Positions 1-11,649 of a stretch of 64,000 nucleotides of DNA are shown piece by piece. The notes beneath the pieces are model-generated. The model made no database searches, was not told where the DNA came from, and was given only the letters and a program-made list of their open reading frames with translations. The stretch spans positions 4,806,501 through 4,870,500 of the forward strand of contig JBAMJR010000053.1 in NCBI GenBank assembly GCA_038501785.1, read 5' to 3'. Position numbers and translations under genes: made by a program. The stretch comes from Myoxocephalus aenaeus (Eukaryota; Chordata; Actinopteri; Perciformes; Cottidae). The first letter of the stretch is position 1. Each line of letters opens with the position of its first letter.

Positions 1-1266
1 ACAGTACATTCTATGATACACCCGGCCTGTGAAACCTGCAGTGAGAGGTCAAACACTGAGCGACATGAAAGATTAAATGTATCAATAATACATTCAGGCA
101 GAATGATTCAGTGGGGGCACATAAATGAGGCGTCACTGCCTTGTCACATTGGGGAACAGGTGCGCCGCCGCATAAGACGCGTATATTTGGCATGTCAAAT
201 GAGCAGATGTTGTGTATAATTCATCTTTGTTCCATATTTCATGTAGAGGAGCAGGAGAGTGGGTTTTGGAGTCTGCTGGGGGGTCTCTCTGAGAAAAGGC
301 TTTCAGCCTTCTGGCTCAGCGTGGCGTCTCTTCTGGAGGTCTCTCAATGGGATCTGGTCTTTAGGAATGTGCGTCTCTGTGTGTTTCGGTGCATGATCCA
401 GCTGAATATGTGCATGTGTATGTAGTCTTATACTGCGATGTGTCTAATTTCTACTAATATTGTCTCTGTAGTCCAGTTTAGAGCACCACACATTGATCTG
501 CAAACCCTAAAATGGAAACTGCTCGTGAATAAAAAAGACACACTTCTCTATTAATCAAGTCTCGTTATTCCATTTTTCATGCTATCTCAAAGGAACTGCA
601 AAAGCCCAAAAAGGTGAACATGAAGTAGAATACTGGATTAAATCACAGAGACAAGGGACTGTACGTGAACCCACTGCCAAACTCAGATTTCAATTGGCTC
701 TTTCCAACCAAATATTTCAGTGTCAAATTGTGACAAACTTGCACTGTCAGAAAAATATTGTATATCTAAATTTGCTTAAGTGAGACAAAAGTTTCCCTTC
801 ATTTGAAATATACCAGATTCTAGTTCAACTTAGTCAGCGAAAAGGAATTCAACTGCACCACTTGAGGGAAAAAGTGGTACAGAATCTCTTTATCACGTAA
901 TGGGCGATGTCTCCTTTAACAACGATAAAGTGAGTCGTTGATCTGTCACTCAGATGCCTCGGAGGAATTCTGGACCATAATTGTCAACTTAGGCTTTAAG
1001 TCATGTACTGTGGAGCTTACATCGGGTTTCCTCTGTGGCTGTCAGTGGGTTTGGAGTAGAGGTCGGGCTTTGCAACTGACAGAATTCTGTATTTTCGATT
1101 TGTGCTTCAGTGCAGTGCTTAAGCAGGATTTTGAAGTACAGTACAGACATGAAAACCAATATGGTTCAAATGGACGTATTTTTTCAAGCAGCTATATTAA
1201 CAACGTCTCAAAATTAAAAGGGGGTCGCCAGTTGTGATGAACCTTTAGAGAATTATTTATTGAATT
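1..1266. other. noncoding stretch, no gene seen
   Basis: This is unique-looking AT-rich DNA. The open frames in it are under 100 codons, have no recognisable domain and are not flanked by convincing splice signals. No RNA gene or recognised repeat was seen. Confidence 0.5.
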
Positions 1267-1610
1267 TGCAGCTCCCCTCAACTGTAAAGAGCTTTACTGT
1301 GAGTTTCCGTGGCCCGACCCAAACCACTCCCATCATGAAAGCAGTGGGTTACTGTTTTCAGTAAGAATACTCTGAGAAGCCCAGCATAGGCTGCCTGCTG
1401 AGCACTGAGCAGTAGACAGATACAATCTGTGACTAGCTGGTGAACATAGTGGAATATTTAGCCGCTACAGAGCCGGATAATTCCCTCAGGAGTTGGTGGC
1501 GAACAAAACAGAGCCAAAAGGAGAGTATATTTGAGCCTCGATTCACAAGATGGCCAGAAACATGAATCCAAATGAAAGCTGCTGTTTGCTATGTTAATGT
1601 TTGATGTAAG

Positions 1611-1613
<3 letters not shown>
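1267..1613 (+). repeat. dispersed fish repeat, family A (copy 1)
   Basis: The stretch from about 1425 to 1545 (core GACTAGCTGGTGAACATAG, then GAGCCGGATAATTCCCTCAG) aligns by eye with a second copy in the same orientation at 27095-27340 and, more weakly, with 38490-38570. I recognise this text as a dispersed repeat common in percomorph fish, but I cannot assign a Repbase name. The left part (TTTACTGTGAGTTTCCGTGG) fits the same family. The copy ends where the (AT)n tract begins. It encodes nothing. The outer boundaries are approximate. Confidence 0.6.

Positions 1614-1651
<38 letters not shown>
1614..1651. repeat. (AT)19 microsatellite
   Basis: An uninterrupted AT dinucleotide run of 38 bp directly follows the family A repeat copy. 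It is likely to be length-variable between individuals. Confidence 0.97.
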
Positions 1652-1652
<1 letters not shown>

Positions 1653-2963
1653 GATGTTTAAAGCTTGTTGCCCCAAAACACCAAAAGGCTCTTATGACGA
1701 TGCAACTGAATTAAGTTAAATTCAGCCATTTATACAAACGTATGAAAATGATCTCTATTATTTTTGTAATGAGAGGATTGTATTGAGAGACAATAAGTAC
1801 TTAAAATACACATGTTAGGCCTTTGTGTGTATTTTCATAAGTTAAATTAGTTGATAATGAGAGACATATTTTGAAATGTAATTGCGCTGGTCGAGATCTA
1901 CCAGCTCACAACAGTCAGCAGGAGGTTATGCAATGTGAGTTACTGCGGATCAGTGGTGGTATTGAGGGGAAGGAAAAACTTAATTTGGGCCTTGAATTTG
2001 CTTTGCTTCCTGCTGGCTCACCATCACAAATTTACAGAGAGTTTATAATGATTAGGCCTTAATTGTTTTGTTAACTCTATTCTAACATGAAACCGCCAAC
2101 TCCATTTTGGGAGGATATACTGTAGAATCCCTTATTATGCCACTTATACGCCTGTATGTTGTGCAGATCCCGCAGTGAGATTTAAATGGGATCAGACAGT
2201 AACACAAACAACAATTAAAAGCTTGGTTAAGTTTGTTCTTTCTGATTACCAGTGAAGTTGTATCCTGCATACAAAGCAGCGCCTCCAACACAAATGGCTG
2301 TTGATATGCATTTGTGATGATCAAGGCTTCATTCAAACGCTTCCTCTTTCCCTCCCACAACACAACACACACTCGTCCAAGGCCTATCTGAATAAGGCCA
2401 GTCACTTTACAAAGACAGATGGTAGTGGCCTCGTCAGTCAGGGACTAGCAGAGCCATGTGTTTGTAGTTCTCTGTTGCTCAGTCATAACAATATTCAGTC
2501 AAATGAGGTAATACATTTTGATTGGTAGACATAAGGAATATCAAAGGCCTGTCAGGGATGGAACACAAAAACAAACCTCCAACAGTCACAGCCATTCTTC
2601 ATTGTTCTTCTGGGTTTATATGGCGCACTGGGATTGCCTTGCAAGGTGGTGGGGATAGAGACAAATGGAAAACCACACTATGTTACAGACAGAAAGAAGT
2701 CAGTATAAATGTCAAAGAAGGTGGAAGGTCTGCTGAATAAATATTGCTGATAAAACTGTACACACAACTTTGACACGTCGTTTGAGGGTCTTTTTATTGT
2801 TAGGTGAAATATTTACACACAATAGTACTTTATGCTTTATTTGCCACCACAAGTGTGATGTGTACAGCAGATAACATTACTTCCAAGTTAAGGTAACAGT
2901 AACAATCAGGTAAATCGTCTTTTACTTTACTATCTTTCCAAGATGACATTTTAATGGTTGCGT
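1652..2963. other. noncoding stretch, no gene seen
   Basis: Unique AT-rich sequence. The longest frame is 107 codons on the minus strand (2082-2405); it overlaps another frame and has no domain or splice context. Nothing else could be supported. Confidence 0.45.
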
Positions 2964-3577
2964 GTAAAGTACAGATCTAGAGCCAGGAGGCATAAAGCTT
3001 GGCTTAGCATAAATACAGGCAAGCAGGGGAAAACAGATAGTTGGCTCTGTCCAAAAGTAGGTAAAATGTATTAATGAACATGTTAAATCTTGTTTGCTAA
3101 TAACCATGAATAAAAGTTTAACATTTAGGGAGGATTATGTGCCGGATCTTTTCTTGGCCGGTCACAGTGATTTACTGGAGTCTCCCTGGACAAAGACAAG
3201 CTAGCCAATTCCACTGGTTTCAGGTCTTTGTGCTAAATTGAGCTAATCACCTATGGCTATAGAATGAAAATAGTTAAGATAATTTGCTGTGGCCTATAGA
3301 AAGTAAGCAAGTTGAAAACGCCGAACAACTCCTGACTATTTAGCATTTTTTATTCAGTTAATTGTATTTGTACTGAAACCAAAATGTGTCATTGTCAATT
3401 GTCTTTACAGGTGTTTGTTTTTTTACTTTGGTCAGGCTACGCTAGGCTAATCACCTCCCAGCTCCAGCTCCATACTGTATTTAACAGACTATCATAAGAT
3501 TGGTATCAATCTGCACCTTTGACACTTAGTGAGACGGTGAAAAAACATATTTCCCAAAATGTTGAACCATGCCTTAG
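2964..3577 (+). repeat. inverted-arm dispersed fish repeat, family B (copy 1)
   Basis: The left arm (about 2970-3060: GCTTAGCATAAATACAGG, then GGCTCTGTCCAAA) and the right arm (about 3195-3265, then 3435-3577: AAGCTAGCC, TTTCAGGTCTTTGTGCTAA, TTTCCCAAAATGTTGAAC) are imperfect reverse complements. This is the foldback layout of a repeat I recognise as abundant in percomorph genomes. About 170 bp near 3260-3435 look like extra sequence inserted in the right arm, because the TAATCACCT motif occurs on both sides of it. A second, more degraded copy lies at 53450-53855. It encodes nothing; the class (MITE-like or other) is uncertain. Confidence 0.65.
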
Positions 3578-6500
3578 AATATACATAAAGGAATTATTTC
3601 AACAACTAACGACTTTTTCAAATTTACATAATTCTAATCCTAAAACATTGAAAACTGTGATTTATTTTTCTCGTGTTTATATAACCAGCTGTCATACATT
3701 GCTAATATTTATGCTCTCATTTATGATTGTCAGTTATGATAGAAAGTTGCGTGACCCTACATCCAGTTAAGTGTCCACATCAATCATGTATTTGTGTCTT
3801 TGTTGTTGTCCCGGAGCAACACATTGAACTCCTACCTGCTTACTCATATAAACACTGGATAAGAATGTCAGCTTACTGTCTAAAATGTAAATATCCAGTG
3901 GGAGGAAAAACAGCCCCATAATCCAATAAAGGCAATATCAATGGTTGACATAACAACCTACACGCTACCGTTAATGTTGATGCCAAAAAAAACGAAGCAC
4001 TTATAAGATCCAATTTGAGCTAATAACCAGTATGCAGGGTTTTGTTATTTTTGAGAACATTGTGTTTTGCACCGATTTGTTTTAAACAATGAGATGTCGT
4101 CTACTCTGTGGCTGATGATGTTGCCTGTAAACTGCTCATTAGCTCAGGCAGTGACCCTGGGCCTGGTTTGAATGCGACTCATCTGTTTGAAATCCTAAAC
4201 AGCACACAACACTATTCCCATGATTCACCACAGGGAGAAAATTAAAAAGAGAAAACGTATGAATCCTAATAAAAGCGGCTTCGCAAAGCTTTACAATCTT
4301 CCTCATATATTGTCCTGAATGTGCATTGTTCTGCGTTATGTGGAAATATTGCTGACATATCACTTCGGATACTATATGAAACAAACAATACTATCCAATT
4401 TCTTGAAATGGTACACTGATCACTCGGTGCGTGGTCAAAATTGAATTTTGCTGAAATGTGATATTTGAACTGACTACATCTCGGTGAGGGGAGAGTGAAG
4501 CAAAAAGCCATTCATAAATCATTTCTTGACATTGCTGCTTCATTACTCAGAACTTACTTTCTCCCAGCCTCTCTGTCTCTCATCAAAACTCCATAATCCC
4601 TGTCAAAGCTGTTTGGATTGTAGGTTAAATGTGATTCACAAACAGGGGGAGAGAGAATGAGAGAGGACGGAGGGATGGAGAGGACTATAATCTCCTCAGA
4701 ATAAATCTTTGTTCCACACACTCGTATGCTAATTACCTCTTGCTAGCTTTCACCGGCTCCATACTTTTTTAATAGGTGCTGGGAGCGTGCAAATGTAACT
4801 AGTTTGTAATTATAATGCTCCAATACAGAGAATGGTTTACTTCTGTGAGCACATTGCAGAGCCGATCATTGGATTTGTGAGGCAGCCACTGGGCTCCTGT
4901 TTTCACCAGAAATGTCAGCTTGATGGATTTAAGTCAAGGTCACATTTGAAAGCTCTGATTAAAAACTGAGCGCGGTTATGGATCAAATGTTGGGAGCATA
5001 GCACTGTTTTCAAGCACTGCAACCTAAGACCATGTAAAATAGCTTTTGGTCAGCAGTCAACTATGACAGGCACCGGGTTTTGGACCGAGTGGGTCAGGAT
5101 CAGAAACACCTAAAGCTGATCAACACACCACAAAAACACAATTCCTTCCCAAGCAAGGAAGTATTTGTTATTAGAAAAATCCAAAAGTTGAGAACCAGCC
5201 ACATACATTTCATATAAATCAGAAGGTAAGCGGCAAACTGCCAGAGGTTAGTCAGTTGATATAAATCAGAAGTCCGAATGTAAAAATGTCAAGCCTTAAT
5301 AATAACACTGTAGCCTTTCACTGCCATTGACTCATCTACATGACCACCGTTCAGTGCTGGATCAAGTAACTAGAAGGCCCCAAAGATGAGCATTTGAGCC
5401 CCCACACACACCCATTTTGCCAAGAATCCCCCCGCCCAAAAAAACAGTATTTCGTGGAATAGTTAAGACATTTGTGTTGACAGCTATGTCACAGCTGTGT
5501 GTCATAAGGGTATCATCAGCATATATGATACAGACATACTAACAAACATAATACTACTTCTGATTCAGATCATCTGAGCTATACTGGTCACAATGACATC
5601 ATTATTATTATTGCTAACAATGCAGTGGTGCTGGGACGTTTTAATCATTTGCAGATTCACTACATACTGAGTTCCAGTTTCCAATACTACACCACACTAC
5701 TATTGAGTTGATGTAAGGGAATTTAACTTAATAGGAGAGCACACTGAAATAAGCATTGTTTGCAGTGTCCCACATCACCTGTACGTTCAATCCACTGTAG
5801 GGATTTGCCATTACTAATGAAATACCTCAAAACAGTGTTTTTTTACCATATTAACCTCTGAGGGACAAACAGGTACCTCCACCCACGCTGTTAAAAGCTA
5901 CACTTTGTCACACTAGAGTGACTTTTTTTAACACTAAATTAAGATTGCAGTAGGATTAAGTTCTCGTCGGACTAAGAGTGGGAAGCTGTATTTAATAAAA
6001 GCAGTACCACTGCAGCAGAACATTTGGTAAAGTACATACAGATATCAAAAGTGACTCACTTTCTTTCTATTTTTTTGCACGGCACTACAGTCTTGTGAGG
6101 CTAAACAGCCAAAAAACATAGAAGAAATAATTATATAAAAAGGTATAGTAAGGACATTAGGTGGGAACTCATAAAAACAACCATATTACAGTAACATTTA
6201 TAACCAGTGTGCTTATCCAGCACAGGCTTCACTGGCTATAAGTGATTCATCTCCTGGAGATAAAAGCAAACAAATGCTGCCTGGAGAGATATCTGATGGT
6301 AGCTGTCCGTGGTGCTGAATTTACCCTTGCCTGCTTCTCTCCTCTCTTTCTCTCTTTCTCTTGCCTCTGTCGCTCTGTCGGTCCGTCTGTGTCCATCTGC
6401 CCTGGGCCTATAAGCACACATTGCCAATGTCACTCAAGACTGTCAAAGCGAGGCTGCCACTACCACCACCATCACACAGCGACTATAATGCCTCAGTCAG

Positions 6501-8689
6501 TTGAAATATAGGCAATCGCTGTGTGCATAGTGTCAGTGGTTGCAGTCAATATGTCCTTTTTACTGTTTCAATATAAGCCTTAAATGTCACCTGGCAGAAG
6601 ACATACAACAACATAGCCCTGACCCACTCAGATAGGTGTCAACTCCATTCACACAAACACTGGCCTTTCCCGTCAGACGTACATCAAGCATTTCACTATC
6701 TTCATAGGAATGTCGCAGCCGATGTGATTGGGTGTGTGGGAAGCAGCAGACTGCGGCTGTAGCGTAGTTAAAGACACTAGTTGATTGACAGCCCAGCAGT
6801 GTGGCACTCTGAGAGATATACAACAAGGATCATCTCCCCCTCCCGCAGTCAAATGCCTGGGAAATGAAGACCGAGCCAGGGATGAAATAGTCCCATGCAC
6901 CAACGCACAGAGACAAAATGAAAATACATATATATATCTATTATGCATGCACACACGCAGACACATGCATGCACATGGATAAAGGAAAAACAAATGTGCA
7001 TGCACATATGTTTATAACAAGACTATGAGTATACAGCCATGCTACAGTAGTAGCTCTGAAAGGCTGCATTAAGGTACAACAATGCTTTAAAGCTAAATGT
7101 TGATGTCTAAATTGATGGAATTTTGGCTTTTTTGTATGTGTTTTTTTTCAACATGATTGTTTCTTGTCGTATTTTTTCAATTATTGAATTTCCCTAGCTT
7201 TGCGAGTACACACCCACTGTTGATTTTATCCATACCACTTCATTAAGGCATCAAAGGCTTCACTCTTTTATCTTTCATGGTTCTGAAGCAAAAGAGGCCC
7301 TTTCTAAGAAATTAATCCTTTGTATTCATGACATGGACGAACAATCATAACTAATGAAGTATTACTTCACAAGAAACGAAAAAGAGAGCGATGATTTTAA
7401 TTACGTGTCAACAGGTTTTGAGAAGCATGTCACAGTGGCGGGAGCTGGCTTCTTATGGAGAGCTTACTTTTTTTTCTGTAATAGAAGAAGCTGTCACATT
7501 AATATTAAAGACATCTGCTCTTTGTTTTGCTGCATTTCACACGTCATAGAAAACATGACTCTCTTTTTGAATACGGTGTCTTTTTAAATATATCACTGAA
7601 ATATTAGTAATTCAATTACATATTGCTCTAATACGGACATTTTATGGCTTTATATAAAATTAATTTCACACATTTAAGAGAGGCCGATGGCTCACTGACT
7701 GTTTCGCTGATTCTCACAGTGACTTTCACAGTTTAGAATTCTAATTCTATTTTTTAGTGAACTAATTTAATCCTAAAATGCCCCTCTGGTATATCAACAT
7801 CAATTAAAGTTGGTGGAAAGTTCCGTGCTCTGTGTGTTGGGCTATATGTGATATATTTAGGGTTTACACTGAAACACTGAGCCAGGATTGTTTGGGAGGG
7901 GGTCAAATGGACACAGTAGTAGTTTCTAGGGGTCACTGCTCTATCCAAGGGGAGCAATGAACTATTTTTCCTTTGTATACTGTACACCTTTGAGGGCTGA
8001 AAAATAATACTACAATAATATAAAAACTGATATATGACAAAATATGATGATATAGAAAACATTTTTTTTTTATATACAATAAAGAGATAACTTTAACCCT
8101 TACTGGATTCAAAATGGAACATTTGGCGCAGGAAGGTTTTAATGATGGGACTTTCAATTTGAATAAAAATAATGTATTTTTCACAGTGGTTCAAACCCTG
8201 CATCTAGCAGGATAACTGACAGTTTTAACGACCTATTCTCTTGTAAAAAAAATCACAAATATCATTTTTCTTCCCATCACATTCACTGAAGATAACATTT
8301 TCTCAGAGAATAACTTTCTATACTTTAATGCCTGTTTTGTGAGGAGACACTCTTTTAGAGAAGCAGCATGAAATTCATGAGAAACAGTCTTCTACAGATC
8401 TCTCACAAACAATAAAGTTTGGAGTGCCACTCCGTTTCTCTTCTCTTCTTGCCGTTCTCTCTCGCTCTCCCTCTCAGACATGCATACAACTGTCAGATTC
8501 CCTTTCATGAATAGCATTTGCAATAAATTGAGAAAGGCCTTTTTCCGAGAATGATTTTCCTCCGCAAGTCCCTTTAGGTAACATGCAAAATCAACGAGAA
8601 GAATGAGCTCAATCCAATTATCTTGCTCCGTACTCGGAGGTGCCAAGGAGCCTTTAACAGATTGAAGCTGGCTGTGGTTGATTCAGGTA
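3578..8689. other. long noncoding stretch, no gene seen
   Basis: About 5 kb without a supportable gene or recognised repeat. It holds short low-complexity patches: a CT-rich run near 6335-6380, alternating purine-pyrimidine DNA near 6925-7010, and a near-palindrome (GTATCAT ... ATGATAC) near 5509-5532. The stretches at 4560-4990 and 8480-8690 have the high-complexity, homeodomain-motif-rich texture of conserved noncoding DNA, but this is an impression only. Open frames do not exceed 110 codons. Confidence 0.5.
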
Positions 8690-9961
8690 AATGGACCGAA
8701 CCCCTCACTCAAGTATTTAGAAAGAGGGGGTTCATTGCTCTCAATTAGTCTCACACATGAATAACAGTAATACTTTTGAGCACTATCAAGCAGGGTTCCA
8801 TGCCCAGCGCAGAAACAGCTCATTGAGGTCACCAATGATTTACTGCTTGCTGCTGATCCTGCAGCTTGTTCAATTTCAATTATTCTCAATTTAAATTCTC
8901 CATTTGATAAGGTCAACAATGATATCCTTATGGATAGGACACTGAGCTTGCCTGATTTTGGTCCTACCTCTCTGATGAAATGGGATAATTATCCTCATCT
9001 ACAGCACCCCTTCTCATGTGGTGTTCTCCAAGGGTCAATCCTTGGCCCTTTACTATTTTATACTGTCATATTTGGGTCAGATCATTTCCAGAGTTATGTG
9101 GACAACACACGACTCAGTTCCACTGACTGGTAATGACTTAGACACATTTTCTCATGTTATGGATTGTCTATCTGATATCGAATGCTGGATATCACAAAAC
9201 ATCCTGCGGCTCATTGATCGGCGGTCCCTTTATTTGACCCCCTAACTTGACCTGTCCTCCAACATCAAACTTTCCACTCACAATTTGGGGGTTATTTTTG
9301 ACTGAGTTCCGTTTTAATATGCAAGTCACCAAGGTCGTACATCATGTTTTCTCCATTTTAGGAATATTGCTTTAGTAAAAATAATAATATCAGGTGTCAT
9401 TGAAAGAGTTATCCTTATGAAAGAGTCATTGAAAGAGTTATCCTTGTTTTTATCTCATCACATAATTCCCTGTATTCTGGGTACAGCCAAAAGGCCACGT
9501 CATGTCTCCAGCTCGTCCAAAACTCAGACTATATATACTACTTTAAATACACTACTATATATCCAAAGAGACAAGTGCATATCGTTACCATTTTTGCAAA
9601 ACTACTCTGGATAGTTTTAGAATTGAATTAAAACCTTTTCCTAGTTATTTTCTTGCTCCTACCTAACATCATATTTACCCGTGCCCTAGCCGCTGCCTGC
9701 GCTTCTCAGGTAAGACCCTCCTCACTGGTCCCACAGCCCACCGGTATCGAAAAGAAACTGGGAATTTCCATGTAAACCCCGCAGTTGAGGAACTTCAGTT
9801 AGCAAACACAGTACCTTCTTTTAAATCACTGTTCTATGTTTCTATTCATATTGTTGTTGTTGTTGTTTTATATTGGCTGTGTATACAATTGTATCTTATT
9901 CTGTTTAGCACTTTGTAACTGTGTTTAAATTACTATAGAAATAAAGTACGTTATTATTATT
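8690..9961 (+). mobile_element. L2-type LINE remnant (RT domain to 3' end), dead
   Basis: This is a non-LTR retrotransposon fragment, recognisable in broken frames. An N-terminal RT part lies near 8695-8900 (NPSL.KYLER, QAGF, TNDLLLAADP). The palm motif is GVLQGSILGPLLF at 9020-9058. The usual YADD box is read as YVDN at 9095-9106, so the second catalytic Asp is lost. CLSDIECWISQNILRL lies at 9165-9212 in a shifted frame. The motif NLGVIFD lies near 9280-9300, with a stop right after it. The tail ends in AGCACTTTGTAACTGTG and AAATAAAG, then TTATTATTATTG, the normal fish L2 3' end. Many frameshifts and stops show it is inactive. A 29-bp tandem duplication lies inside it at 9396-9445. Only the terminal part is present, as expected from 5'-truncated retrotransposition. 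Confidence 0.88.
9396..9445 (+). repeat. 29-bp tandem duplication inside the L2 remnant
   Basis: The 21-mer GTCATTGAAAGAGTTATCCTT (20 bases after the first G) occurs at 9396-9416 and again at 9425-9445. It spans the codons that encode the ERVI-type motif of L2 ORF2, so it is a local duplication after insertion and not part of the family consensus. Confidence 0.9.
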
Positions 9962-11220
9962 GAATGTGATAAAGCTTGAGCTACATCTTTGCAGCAACAA
10001 CCCTCCTCCCATCAGGAAAGCAGGAGCGAGACCCACATTGTATTTTCTTCCACTCACTAGGCTTTACCTACTTGATTTGCAATGCAAGATGACAGCTTTG
10101 ATGTAAGGCCTTGTCTTCCCCAGAACACTATATCTGACTGTAATGTGGAACCAATGCATTTGTCATGGTGAATCACAAAATATTTTGGAAAGGTTTGCTT
10201 TCCTGCTCAAAACTGTTTTCCTCCAAACCTAAAGCAAAGGAACCAGTGATTTTTCATGCAAGACCCAGAAGAGATATCTCCCCACACTAGTCTCAACTAG
10301 TGTGAATCATTTAGCATGGGCCAGGGACTCTATTCATTCTAGTCAGTGTGGTGACCTCAATAAAATTAGTGTACATTGAGCTACAATTGAGCTACAAAAA
10401 GTGTTGTATTCCCGTTGAAGATCTATGCTCTACTTCAAAGATTAATGTTTGTTTGTACACCACATAGATGTATGGATGTATGGATGGATGGACACGTAAG
10501 GAAAGAATAGATAAATGAATGGATCAATAGAATAAATTAACGCTTCATGTGTGTAGAGATACATTTAAAAGAACAGAGAGAGAGACCGTAAAGCAGATAC
10601 GGAGACTATATCATGTCGGATTCATTCGGTTTGTTGCCAGTGCCCTATTCCTGTGGGGAGCAATTTGCTTGTTTTCCTCCAGGCTCCAGCGGCAGCGGCA
10701 ATGCCGACACCTCCTCTACCCCCAAAATGAAGAGGCCTCTGCAGGGGAAATCACCTCTCAGTTTGGCCTCTCCAATCCTAGATCCCTCATCTCCTGTGCC
10801 ATAACCTCTGAAAGCACCCGCCGTGCGACCATTACCCAGGCACTGGGGCTTTAAGCAGGGGAAGATGGATCTAGAGGCTGTCCCGAGCCAAAGCTCCACA
10901 CATCCCTCCTCTGTATTACTTGTCTCGCCGCCTGCCTAGCTTTCCTGCCTCCTCTTTCTCGCTCACTGATTTTTTTCCCATTTTTTCCTTTTGTTAGCCA
11001 CTACAGTACATGGCTGTAAAAATATATAAATATCTGGAGGCAGGAGCCACATCCAATAAAACAAACTGATGTGAAGGGCTGTGACAGGCGATCACACCAT
11101 TTGAGGACTGTGACAGCGATTTATTTGCTCAGTTAAGGCTGGTAAGGCCTTAAAGCAGTCCACTGGAACGAGACGACAAATGTACATAGATCTTGGTAAA
11201 CTATTGTATTGGGAGTAATG
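9962..11220. other. noncoding stretch with small palindrome and tandem repeat
   Basis: A perfect palindrome with 9-bp arms and a 4-base loop lies at 10283-10304 (CACACTAGT-CTCA-ACTAGTGTG). An 11-bp unit ATTGAGCTACA is repeated in tandem at 10375-10396. TGGA/TATG-rich sequence lies near 10466-10492. The 10600-10860 part is richer in GC and carries overlapping frames on both strands, including a 63-codon plus-strand frame at 10613-10804 that starts MSDSFGLLPVPYSCG. No domain is recognisable and I do not call it a gene. Confidence 0.45.
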
Positions 11221-11649
11221 CTGCGTTCAAATGGAATCAGACGGACAACACATTGTGGACGGCACGGGGAAAACTAACAGTCCGAGGGATTGGCAGGACG
11301 GCACAACGAAGCATCCATGATGATGTGATGGAATAAAATATATTAAATCCAAACATTTAGTTTCTACTTATTTATGTAATTATTCTAGTATTGCTTGAAA
11401 AAAAAAATGCAGCTTTCTCTTAATATCCTATTGGAAATGTAAACAACTTTCTTTTTGTGTGAGCGAGATACATAACATCCGGTTGTAAATTCGGTTGCAG
11501 AGGTCGGCAACAGTTAAAATAGTTCAACTTTGGACGGCAATGCGGTTGACCGTTACCGCTGCTGGAATTATAATCTAATTTTACGATCCTGCTCTCGTCC
11601 ACTAACGTGATTTCCGGTCTGCCATCTGCCTGATTCCATGTGAATGCAG
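11221..11649. mobile_element. MITE-like element with 24-bp terminal inverted repeats
   Basis: The left end CTGCGTTCAAATGGAATCAG (from 11221) and the reverse complement of the right end (CTGCATTCACATGGAATCAG, ending at 11649) match at 20 of 24 positions over the terminal 24 bp. The element is 429 bp long and is flanked on both sides by AATG (11217-11220 and 11650-11653), a candidate 4-bp target duplication. There is no transposase frame inside. The superfamily is not settled: the ends do not show the TTAA or TA target of piggyBac or mariner. I infer a nonautonomous DNA transposon. Confidence 0.75.
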
